Assembly (NCBI RefSeq): GCF_004217045.1
Contig: NZ_SGXM01000003.1
Coordinates: 372,001 to 436,000, forward strand
Source of the DNA: Cupriavidus agavae
GTDB lineage: Bacteria; Pseudomonadota; Gammaproteobacteria; Burkholderiales; Burkholderiaceae
DNA: 64,000 bases
Reading direction: 5' to 3'
Shown here: positions 36,300 to 43,699 of the stretch, piece by piece
How positions within the stretch are numbered: position 1 is the first letter of the stretch
How the letters are laid out: each line of letters begins with the position of its first letter
Made by a program: the position numbers and the translations under genes
Notes under the pieces: generated by a model
The model's input: the letters and a program-made list of their open reading frames with translations, nothing else
The model's database searches: none
Told to the model about the DNA's origin: nothing

Positions 36300-36941
36300 A
36301 TGCGTTGGGAAGTCTGGTTGGCCTATTTCGCGGCGTGCTGGGTCATCGCCGTGTCGCCGGGTTCGGGCGCCGTGCTGTCGATGAGCCACGGGCTGTCGTA
36401 CGGCCTGCGCAAGACCTCGACGACGATCCTTGGCCTGCAGACCGGGCTCGTCATCATCCTGCTGATTGCCGGCGGCGGGCTCGGCGCGCTGCTGCTGGCG
36501 TCCGAGGAGGCGTTCATGGTGGTCAAGACCATTGGCGCCCTGTACCTGATCTACCTCGGGGTGCAACAGTGGCGGGCCCGGGTGGAGACCGATGCCGATG
36601 CAGCGCCCGGCGCCGCGCGCGTGGCCGTGATGAGCCCCCGGCGCCGCTTCGTCACGGGGCTGCTGACCAACGTGACCAATCCCAAGGGCATCATTTTCAT
36701 GGTGGCAGTGCTGCCGCAGTTCATCGACCCCGCCCACGCGCTCGGGCCCCAACTGGCGATCCTGGCCGCCACGATGGTCTTTGTCGACCTGATCGTGATG
36801 CACGGCTACGCGCTGCTGGCCTCGCGCATGCAGGGCCTGTTCCGCAATGCCCGTGCGGTGCGCTGGCAGAACCGCTTCTTCGGCAGCGTGCTGATGGCCG
36901 TGGGCGCGGCGCTGTTCTTCGTGCGCCGGCACCACGCCTGA
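36300..36941 (+). CDS. LysE/RhtB-family amino acid exporter
   Basis: Inner-membrane efflux protein of 213 residues with six hydrophobic segments. The N-terminus ACWVIAVSPGSGAVLSMSHGLSYGLRKT is the RhtB/LysE signature, and FVTGLLTNVTNPKGIIFMVAVLPQF is the second conserved element. It probably exports a small amino acid such as threonine or homoserine, but the substrate is not predictable. GGGAGAG precedes the ATG at 36300. Confidence 0.92.
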   Translation: MRWEVWLAYFAACWVIAVSPGSGAVLSMSHGLSYGLRKTSTTILGLQTGLVIILLIAGGGLGALLLASEEAFMVVKTIGALYLIYLGVQQWRARVETDADAAPGAARVAVMSPRRRFVTGLLTNVTNPKGIIFMVAVLPQFIDPAHALGPQLAILAATMVFVDLIVMHGYALLASRMQGLFRNARAVRWQNRFFGSVLMAVGAALFFVRRHHA

Positions 36942-37023
36942 AGGGGTAGGGCAGCCCCCCGGCTGGCACAGTCCGCCCGGGTTTGCTTCAATAAGGGGTG
37001 ACCGGCCATCCTGGAGACCCCCG

Positions 37024-37173
37024 ATGCCCCTTGCCACCCTCCTGACCGCAGCGGTACCCATCTGGCGCGCCCACCGCGAGCCCGCCCCCGGCGAACCGCC
37101 GCCGCCGGGCTTCCCACCCGATCAGGACCCGATCGAGGAACCACCGCCGCCCCCGCTGGAACCGCCCGTTTGA
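37024..37173 (+). CDS. Proline-rich microprotein (49 residues)
   Basis: ATG with a good ribosome binding site (GGAG at 37013-37016). The product begins MPLATLLTAAVPIWRAHREP and continues as a Pro/Glu-rich tail (PPPPGFPPD, EEPPPPPLEPPV); about 40 percent of it is proline. The stop is 7 bp before a strong intrinsic terminator. A defined start, ribosome binding site and terminator argue for a real small gene despite low complexity. Function unknown; a proline-rich ligand or a small membrane-peripheral peptide are possibilities. Confidence 0.55.
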   Translation: MPLATLLTAAVPIWRAHREPAPGEPPPPGFPPDQDPIEEPPPPPLEPPV

Positions 37174-37180
37174 AACAGGA

Positions 37181-37212
37181 AGGCCCCGCCAGATTCTGGC
37201 GGGGCCTTTTTC
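37181..37212 (+). terminator. Rho-independent terminator
   Basis: A perfect 10-bp stem AGGCCCCGCC / GGCGGGGCCT with a 7-nt loop followed by TTTTTC. It closes the unit containing the microprotein and possibly the LysE-type gene. Confidence 0.88.
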
Positions 37213-37247
37213 GTTGAGTGGTGTCGGAGCGAGTGTCCGGCCGAGGT

Positions 37248-38102
37248 TCAGTGGATAGGGCGTACGTCTCTCATGCGCGACTCCTTCTTAAGCATGGAAA
37301 TAAAGGCTTGATATTCCTGGCAGTTCCGAACGGCGGCCAGATCTACCTCGTTCTGCATTACCGAGTGCAGCCAGGTTTGCTGGCTTGGAGAGGCAGCGTG
37401 CCATGCCCGCAGCAGAAAAGGTTTGATCTCGGTAAAGGAGGCGCCATCCAAAACGCGGTAGCAAGCCGCATTGAACAGCCAATTGCAGATGTCTCTACGC
37501 TCGATCCGCAGAGCCTGGTCAATGGCCGTGACGGCGGCCTGAGGATCGCCCAGGCGCTTGTGGCAGTAGGCCTTCCAGGCCCAGCACTCAGCGTTGGCAG
37601 GGTCGATGCTGATGACGAATTCGGCTTCGTCCAGTGCGGCCGCGTAGGCCTCGTCGTCGATCAACTGGATGACCTTCCACATGGCGATGGCCCGGTTGTC
37701 GGCCGCCCGGGCGTGTTCGCGCGCGGACTGGGCCGTCGCTTCCGCGGCCTGTGCGGCAGCCTTGGCTTCCTCCGACATGCGCAGTGCCCGCCGGCCCACG
37801 GAATCGAGGAACTGCTGCGCGAAAAAGCCGGCAGCGATGCAGAAGCCGATCAATACGAACAATTTCTCCGGCATTTCGCGGGATTCCGCGATCAGGGAGC
37901 TGGAGATCGTGTTCAGGAACAGCGGCACGAGGAAAGCCGATGCGACGCCCATGATCGTGGAGGCAAGCCAGTCGCCCCGGCGGGTGGCCTGCGGGCGCAT
38001 CTGGACAAATCGGACAACGCCGCCCGCCATGCCTGAAAGGAAGATCGTGAGAAATACGGTCCACCACCAGGGGTCTGAGAAAACGGCTTGCATTGGATTC
38101 AT
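37248..38102 (-). CDS. Membrane protein with three N-terminal helices and a TPR-like C-terminus
   Basis: 284 residues. Hydrophobic segments at about 12-34, 48-66 and 80-98 (TVFLTIFLSGMAGGVVRF, GVASAFLVPLFLNTIS, LFVLIGFCIAAGFFAQQFL) are followed by an Ala-rich coiled coil (about 108-130). A soluble domain with TPR-like helices follows (AALDEAEFVISIDPANAECWAWKAYCHKRLGDPQAAVTAIDQAL). The N-terminal part resembles the three-helix module found with prokaryotic YEATS-domain proteins, an identification from memory only. GAGGGAGGA precedes the ATG. GC content looks lower than that of the flanking genes, suggesting horizontal acquisition. Function unknown. Confidence 0.7.
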   Translation of the reverse strand: MNPMQAVFSDPWWWTVFLTIFLSGMAGGVVRFVQMRPQATRRGDWLASTIMGVASAFLVPLFLNTISSSLIAESREMPEKLFVLIGFCIAAGFFAQQFLDSVGRRALRMSEEAKAAAQAAEATAQSAREHARAADNRAIAMWKVIQLIDDEAYAAALDEAEFVISIDPANAECWAWKAYCHKRLGDPQAAVTAIDQALRIERRDICNWLFNAACYRVLDGASFTEIKPFLLRAWHAASPSQQTWLHSVMQNEVDLAAVRNCQEYQAFISMLKKESRMRDVRPIH

Positions 38103-38115
38103 GTTCTGTCCTCCC

Positions 38116-39654
38116 TCACCCCGTCCTCAACACCCGCCGATACTGGATCGCCTCTGCCACGTGCTTCGCGCTCAGGACTTCCGCGCCGTCGAGGTCGGCG
38201 ATGGTGCGGGCTACCTTCAGCACGCGGAAGTAGGCGCGGGCGGACCAGCCGAGTTTCTCCATGGCGCCGCGCAGCAGGGTCTGGGCGGCGGGGTCGAGCG
38301 GGCAGTGCGTGTCGATGGCGCGCCCGGACAGGTCGCTGTTGGGCATGCCCTGCCGGGCCAGTTGGCGATCGCGGGCGGCCACGGTGCGCTCGCGTACGGT
38401 CTCGCTGGGCTCGCCGGGCGGGCCGTCGAGCATGTCGCGCTGGTTCTGGGCGGGCACTTCGATCTGCAGGTCCATGCGGTCGAGCAGCGGGCCCGAGATG
38501 CGCGATTGGTAGCGCTGGATCTGGTCCGGCGTGCAGCGGCACATGCGCGTGGGATGGCCCAGGTAGCCGCACGGGCACGGGTTCATCGCCGCCACGAACT
38601 GGAAGCGCGCCGGGAAATCGGTCTGGGCGGCGGCGCGCGAGATCGTGATATGGCCCGTCTCCAGCGGCTCGCGCAAGACTTCGAGCACGCGGCGCTCGAA
38701 TTCGGGCAACTCGTCGAGGAACAGCACGCCCAGGTGAGCCAGCGAGATTTCTCCGGGGCGCGGATTGCCGCCGCCGCCCACCATGGCCGGCCCGCTGGCC
38801 GTGTGGTGCGGACTGCGGAACGGGCGCCGGCCCCAGAGCGAGGGCTGGAAGCCCCCCGGCGTCAGGCTCAGCACGGTGGCGGCTTCAAGCGCCTCGGCCT
38901 CGGTCATCGGCGGCAGCAGGCCCGGAAAGCGCTGCGCCAGCATGGACTTGCCCGTGCCCGGCGGGCCCACGAGCAGCACCGAATGCTGGCCGGCCGCCGC
39001 GACCTCCATGGCGCGCCGGGCCTGCAACTGGCCGCGCACGTCGCGCATGTCCGGCGTCGCGGCGAGCGCCGGGCCGCGTTCTGGCGGCCGGGCACGCGGC
39101 AGCCGGCATTCGGGCAGCAGGCCGACATGGTGGCAGATCTCGCGCAGCGTGCGGCCGGCATGGACCGCGAGGTCGGCCACCAGCGCCGCTTCGGCGCCGT
39201 TCTCCAGCGCCACGATGAAAGCGCGCGGTGGCAGGTTGGCAGCGGCGCGGGCGCGGTTGTCGCGCGCCAATCCCATTGCCATGGCCAGCGCGCCCCGCAC
39301 CGGCCGCAGGTCGCCGGCCAGCGACAGCTCCCCGGCAAACTCGAAGCGTTCCAGCGTCTCCGGCGGCAACTGCCCGCTGGCAGCCAGGATGCCGAGCGCG
39401 ATCGCCAGGTCGAAGCGGCCGGACTCCTTGGGCAGATCGGCCGGTGCCAGGTTGACCGTGATGCGGCGATTCGGGAATTCGAAGTCGCTGTTGAGCAGGG
39501 CGGCGCGCACGCGCTCGCGGCTCTCGCGGACTTCGGTATCGGCCAGGCCGACGATGTTGAACGCCGGCAGGCCGTTCGCCAGATGGATCTCGACGGAGAC
39601 GGGCGGCGCTTCGATGCCGGTCAGCGCGCGGCTGCGCAGGACTGCGAGGCTCAT
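38116..39654 (-). CDS. comM: YifB/ComM-type magnesium-chelatase-like AAA ATPase
   Basis: 512 residues. An N-terminal Lon-protease-like S5 domain (about 1-170) precedes a Mg-chelatase-type AAA+ core with Walker A GPPGTGKSML and Walker B LFLDELPEF. A zinc-like CPCGYLGHPTRMCRC segment and a C-terminal helical domain with RVLKVARTIADLDG follow. ComM homologues act as branch-migration helicases during natural transformation. The gene stands alone between the membrane/TPR gene (14 bp downstream) and ubiK (95 bp upstream). Confidence 0.94.
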   Translation of the reverse strand: MSLAVLRSRALTGIEAPPVSVEIHLANGLPAFNIVGLADTEVRESRERVRAALLNSDFEFPNRRITVNLAPADLPKESGRFDLAIALGILAASGQLPPETLERFEFAGELSLAGDLRPVRGALAMAMGLARDNRARAAANLPPRAFIVALENGAEAALVADLAVHAGRTLREICHHVGLLPECRLPRARPPERGPALAATPDMRDVRGQLQARRAMEVAAAGQHSVLLVGPPGTGKSMLAQRFPGLLPPMTEAEALEAATVLSLTPGGFQPSLWGRRPFRSPHHTASGPAMVGGGGNPRPGEISLAHLGVLFLDELPEFERRVLEVLREPLETGHITISRAAAQTDFPARFQFVAAMNPCPCGYLGHPTRMCRCTPDQIQRYQSRISGPLLDRMDLQIEVPAQNQRDMLDGPPGEPSETVRERTVAARDRQLARQGMPNSDLSGRAIDTHCPLDPAAQTLLRGAMEKLGWSARAYFRVLKVARTIADLDGAEVLSAKHVAEAIQYRRVLRTG

Positions 39655-39689
39655 ACCGGGACCAATTCCCTTTCGGAAGTGTTAACGAA

Positions 39690-39716
39690 AAAGGCCACCG
39701 GGTAACGGTGGCCTTT
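39690..39716 (-). terminator. Rho-independent terminator of ubiK
   Basis: 10-bp stem AAGGCCACCG / CGGTGGCCTT with a 5-nt loop. Read on the minus strand it ends in TTTTTC, so it stops ubiK transcription before comM. Confidence 0.8.
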
Positions 39717-39749
39717 CTGGCTGGGAGAAATGCGGGCGAGCGCCTGGGC

Positions 39750-40013
39750 TCATATTCCCGGCGTGGGCGGCGTACCGGCGCCGCCGCGGGCTTCGAGCGC
39801 CGCGACGCGCGCCTCCAGCTCCTCCAGCCGGGCGCGGGTACGCGCCAGCACCTGCGACTGCACGTCGAATTCCTCGCGCGTGACCAGATCCAGGCGTGCA
39901 AAGCCCTGGGTCATCATGCTGCGGACGTTTTTCTCGATGTCCTTGGCCGGCGAGTTGCGCAGCGCTTCGCTGACCTTGTTCTGCAGGTCGTTGAACAGAT
40001 CGGTCGGTTTCAT
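39750..40013 (-). CDS. ubiK: Ubiquinone biosynthesis accessory factor UbiK (BMFP family)
   Basis: 87 residues, nearly all helical: an N-terminal amphipathic helix (LFNDLQNKVSEALRNSPAKDIEKNVRSMMTQGF), then a trimerising coiled coil (VLARTRARLEELEARVAALEAR). UbiK associates with UbiJ and aids late steps of aerobic ubiquinone synthesis. AGGAG precedes the ATG at 40013; the longer frame upstream runs through the regulatory region of the divergent operon and is spurious. Confidence 0.92.
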   Translation of the reverse strand: MKPTDLFNDLQNKVSEALRNSPAKDIEKNVRSMMTQGFARLDLVTREEFDVQSQVLARTRARLEELEARVAALEARGGAGTPPTPGI

Positions 40014-40078
40014 GGTGAGGCTCCTTTGTGTGAACCGATTCGGATAGGGGCTGGCGCCGATGGCGCATGCGCCATGCG

Positions 40079-40096
40079 TGCACCGCATTGGGGCGC
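40079..40096. promoter_or_regulatory. Candidate NtrC site 1
   Basis: TGCACCGCATTGGGGCGC. The left half matches the NtrC half-site TGCACC and the right half is a weak match to GGTGCA. A 17/18 copy follows 56 bp downstream. It lies about 300 bp upstream of the sigma54 promoter. Confidence 0.4.
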
Positions 40097-40134
40097 GAAA
40101 CCCACGTCTCGCACCCGTCCGACTGGCGTTGCGG

Positions 40135-40152
40135 TGCACCGCCTTGGGGCGC
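40135..40152. promoter_or_regulatory. Candidate NtrC site 2
   Basis: TGCACCGCCTTGGGGCGC, differing from site 1 at one base. The two copies are in direct orientation. Their conservation in an otherwise unremarkable spacer argues for function. Confidence 0.4.
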
Positions 40153-40379
40153 CCGCACCCTCCGCGAACCGTGCGGGACGGTGCCGCTTCCAGACGCCAA
40201 GCGCGCAGCACTTGACCCCTCATGACGCGGATTATGGCGCGTCGGCGCCCGCCATGAAAGCTCCGGCAAGGCCCGCACACATCTTTTAACGAAATCGTGG
40301 CGGACGACCAGCGGCGCATCCCCGTAAAAAAGTGAATTATAAGGCGCTGCACGCCGAGGCTCCGCGCGCTGTCTCCGGC

Positions 40380-40395
40380 TGGCACGGCAGTTGCA
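40380..40395 (+). promoter_or_regulatory. Sigma54 promoter of the porin-glnK-amtB operon
   Basis: TGGCACGGCAGTTGCA fits TGGCACG-N4-TTGCA at all defined positions and is 102 bp upstream of the porin ATG. It fits nitrogen-limitation control by NtrC. Confidence 0.85.
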
Positions 40396-40497
40396 GTATC
40401 GGAGTCCAGGAGCGTCACCCAAAGAGCAGAGCAAAAAGCCAAAGCAGCATCCCTCAAAACGAGCCACCAGAAGATTTCAGGAAAAGGAGAGAACCCG

Positions 40498-41298
40498 ATG
40501 AAGACGTCGAGCCTTGCAGCCAGCGCCGCTGCGGTACTGTTCAGCCTGGCAGCTCCGGTTGCATTCGCGCAAACTGCCCCGGACGCCGCCGCGCCGGCCG
40601 CCGCAGCCGCCGAGCCGGCATCGCCCCACACGTTTACGGCCAACGTGTCGCTGGTGTCTGACTACCGCTATCGCGGCATCAGCCAGACCAACCTGCGCCC
40701 GGCCATCCAGGGCGGGTTCGACTACGCGCACGAGAGCGGCTTCTACCTCGGCAACTGGAATTCGAGCATCAGCTGGCTCGAGGACTCGGACGGCTCGGTG
40801 TCCGCGCCGGTCGAAATGGACTTCTACGGCGGCTTCAAGAACACGTTCAAGGTCTCCGAACTCGAATTCAGCTATGACCTGGGCGTGCTGCAGTACTTCT
40901 ATCCGGGCGGCTACACCACCACGCGCCCGTACACCACCGAACTCTACGCCGGCATCGGCTACGGCCCGGTCTTCCTGAAGTACTCGCACTCGGTGACCAA
41001 CCTGTTCGGCATCCCGGACAGCAAGAACAGCTACTACGTCGACCTGACCGCCAACGTGCCCCTGAACTTCTGGGACCTGACGTTCAACGCCCATGTGGGC
41101 TACCAGCGCGTGGACGGCAACAGCGATGCCTCGTACACCGACTGGAAGGTGGGCCTGACCAAGGATCTGGGCAAGGGCTTCTCGCTGGCCGTGGCGTACG
41201 TGGATACGAATGCGAAGGAATCGTTCTACACGAGCGCCAACCGTGGCCGCTATCTCGGCAAGGCGGCGGCCTGGGCATCGATCACCAAGACTTTCTAA
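40498..41298 (+). CDS. TorF-family putative outer-membrane porin
   Basis: 266 residues with a signal peptide ending at VAFA|Q (about 1-24), a short Ala/Pro-rich mature start, and then alternating beta-strands. The family signature at the start of the barrel is FTANVSLVSDYRYRGISQTN; the terminal strand ends in aromatic Phe (ASITKTF), as needed for BAM recognition. It is the first gene of the glnK-amtB operon, 56 bp before glnK, suggesting a role in outer-membrane permeability to a nitrogen source. AGGAGAG precedes the ATG. Confidence 0.88.
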   Translation: MKTSSLAASAAAVLFSLAAPVAFAQTAPDAAAPAAAAAEPASPHTFTANVSLVSDYRYRGISQTNLRPAIQGGFDYAHESGFYLGNWNSSISWLEDSDGSVSAPVEMDFYGGFKNTFKVSELEFSYDLGVLQYFYPGGYTTTRPYTTELYAGIGYGPVFLKYSHSVTNLFGIPDSKNSYYVDLTANVPLNFWDLTFNAHVGYQRVDGNSDASYTDWKVGLTKDLGKGFSLAVAYVDTNAKESFYTSANRGRYLGKAAAWASITKTF

Positions 41299-41330
41299 TC
41301 ACCACCCCTGAGGCATGGCGGCCCGCCTGA

Positions 41331-41693
<363 letters not shown>

Positions 41694-41725
41694 CACCAGA
41701 GAGACAAGAGACAGAGGCAACGCAA

Positions 41726-43270
41726 ATGAAAACCTGGTTCAAGAGATTCCTGACGGCCGGCGCGATGACGCTGGCGCTCGGCACGGCCGGCCTGGGCCTG
41801 TCCGCCCAAGCGGTGGCACAGGACAAGCCCGCCGCCGAAGCCTCGGCACCCGCCGCTGCGGCTGCCGCTGCTGCCCCGGCAGCCGCCGCAGCAGCGCCGG
41901 CCGCTCCCGCCGCAGCGGCTCCGGCGGCCGAGGCCGCACCGGCCGCGGCACCCGCCCCGGTCCCCAACAAGGGCGACACCGCCTGGCTGCTGGTGGCCAC
42001 GGCGTTCGTGATCCTGATGACGCTGCCGGGCCTGGCACTGTTCTACGGCGGCCTGGTCCGCTCCAAGAACATGCTGTCGGTGCTGATGCAGTGCCTGGTG
42101 ATCTTCTCGGTCGTGGCGATCCTGTGGGCCATCTACGGCTACAGCTTCGCGTTCACCGAGGGCAACGCGTTCTTCGGCGGCACCGACCGGCTGTTCATGA
42201 AGGGCCTGACGCCCGATGCGGTGGCGGCCACCTTCAGCAAGGGCGTGGTCATCCCGGAACTGGTCTTCTTCGCGTTCCAGTGCGCGTTTGCCTGCATCAC
42301 CTGCGGCCTGATCATCGGCGCCTTCGCCGAGCGCGCCAAGTTCTCGGCCGTGCTCGTGTTCGTGGTGCTGTGGTTCACGTTCGCGTACATCCCGATGGCC
42401 CACATGGTCTGGTTCTGGCCGGGTCCGGATGCCTACACCGACGCCGCTGCCGCTGCTGCCGCCACCGCCAAGTCCGGCTGGCTGTTCCAGAAGGGCGCGC
42501 TCGACTACGCCGGCGGTACCGTGGTGCACATCAACGCCGCCGTGGCGGGCCTGGTGGGCGCGTTCATGTTCGGCAAGCGCATCGGCTTCGGCCGCGAGGC
42601 GATTCGTCCGCACAGCCTGACCTTCACGATGGTGGGTGCCTCGCTGCTGTGGTTCGGCTGGTTCGGCTTCAACGCCGGCTCGGGCCTGGAAGCCAACGGC
42701 GGCGCCGCGCTGGCCTTCGTCAACACGCTGCTGGCCACCTGCGCCGCGGTGCTGTCGTGGACCTTCGGCGAGTGGATCGGCAAGGGCAAACCGTCGATGC
42801 TGGGCGGCGCCTCGGGTGCGGTGGCTGGCCTGGTGGCGATCACCCCGGCAGCCGGATTCGTCGGCCCGATGGGCTCGATCGTGATGGGCCTGGTGGCTGG
42901 CCTGCTGTGCCTGTGGGGCGTGAGCGGCCTGAAGCGCATGCTGGGTGTGGATGACTCGCTGGACGTGTTTGGCGTGCACGGCGTGGGCGGCATCGTCGGC
43001 GCGCTGCTGACCGGCGTGTTCGCGGCCCCGAGCCTGGGCGGCGTGGGCATCTACGACTACGTGGCCAACAAGGTCTCGGACGACTACTCGATCGCCGGCC
43101 AGCTGTGGATCCAGTTCGAAGGCGTGCTGACCACCGTGGTGTGGTCGGGCGTGGTCGCGCTGGTGGTCTTCAAGCTGGTGGACATGCTGATTGGCCTGCG
43201 CGTGCCGGAAGAGGAAGAGCGCGAAGGCCTGGACATCACCTCGCACGGCGAAACCGCCTACGAAGGCTGA
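41726..43270 (+). CDS. amtB: Ammonium transporter AmtB
   Basis: 514 residues. The signal peptide (cleavage near AQAVAQ) is followed by an unusual Ala/Pro-rich stretch of about 45 residues, then eleven transmembrane helices starting at DTAWLLVATAFVILMT. The Amt signatures DYAGGTVVHINAAVAGLVGA, with the first pore His, and FGVHGVGGIVGALLTGVFA, with the second, are present. GlnK regulates channel activity by plugging the cytoplasmic pore. Last gene of the operon, with a clear terminator behind it. Confidence 0.96.
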   Translation: MKTWFKRFLTAGAMTLALGTAGLGLSAQAVAQDKPAAEASAPAAAAAAAAPAAAAAAPAAPAAAAPAAEAAPAAAPAPVPNKGDTAWLLVATAFVILMTLPGLALFYGGLVRSKNMLSVLMQCLVIFSVVAILWAIYGYSFAFTEGNAFFGGTDRLFMKGLTPDAVAATFSKGVVIPELVFFAFQCAFACITCGLIIGAFAERAKFSAVLVFVVLWFTFAYIPMAHMVWFWPGPDAYTDAAAAAAATAKSGWLFQKGALDYAGGTVVHINAAVAGLVGAFMFGKRIGFGREAIRPHSLTFTMVGASLLWFGWFGFNAGSGLEANGGAALAFVNTLLATCAAVLSWTFGEWIGKGKPSMLGGASGAVAGLVAITPAAGFVGPMGSIVMGLVAGLLCLWGVSGLKRMLGVDDSLDVFGVHGVGGIVGALLTGVFAAPSLGGVGIYDYVANKVSDDYSIAGQLWIQFEGVLTTVVWSGVVALVVFKLVDMLIGLRVPEEEEREGLDITSHGETAYEG

Positions 43271-43328
43271 TGCCCGACGACAGGGTTGTGCTGGAGAGCT
43301 GATTGGGAATCTTCTCTCAGGAGTTTGA

Positions 43329-43354
43329 CCCCGGCCTTGCGCCGGGGTTTTTTT
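43329..43354 (+). terminator. Rho-independent terminator of the amtB operon
   Basis: Stem CCCCGGC / GCCGGGG with a 5-nt loop and seven T residues. Confidence 0.88.
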
Positions 43355-43699
43355 ATTGTTTTCGCGGAATCGTTACAGGTCTGGGTTTGTTGCCATTTTC
43401 CCGGAACGGTCTCCCGCCGATTGTCGGGACGCGATCCGCAGCTTTTGATTTCGGGCAGCGCGGCGCCGCGCGACCCTCCCTAATATCTCCGGATTGGTTG
43501 CTTGATGCCGGCGCGGACACCGCGTGGTCCGCAACGCGCGGCAACAGAAACGTGCAATCGAGATGCGACCGCCGTTTCGCCATTTCCGCACTAGATTCTG
43601 GAAGGTGCCCTGTCCGGGCAACCGGTCCGCCATGGACTTCCGCCGCGACCAACGACGTCTTTTCCGGATTCACAATTCTGATGTGGAAGGAGTGTCATC
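43355..43699. other. Intergenic region before the ureide/carbamoyl operon
   Basis: 345 bp. I see no gene and no convincing -35/-10 or sigma54 pair; a GC-rich palindromic patch lies around 43459-43472. The ribosome binding site AAGGAG at 43688-43693 belongs to the downstream GTG-started permease. Confidence 0.5.

Larger units (their letters stand above)
40014..40497. other. Regulatory region between ubiK and the porin-glnK-amtB operon
   Basis: 484 bp without a credible gene. It holds two near-identical 18-bp elements and a sigma54 promoter, listed separately, and presumably the divergent ubiK promoter, which I cannot place. Confidence 0.6.

Noticed and set aside
40014..40643. Long minus-strand frame extending ubiK upstream into the porin gene
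   Set aside because: It would cross a sigma54 promoter and overlap the porin coding region; UbiK is complete from the ATG at 40013.
41820..41960. Possible sequencing or repeat artefact in the Ala-rich part of amtB
   Set aside because: The repeats are imperfect at DNA level and the frame stays open into a full AmtB, so it is a genuine low-complexity linker.
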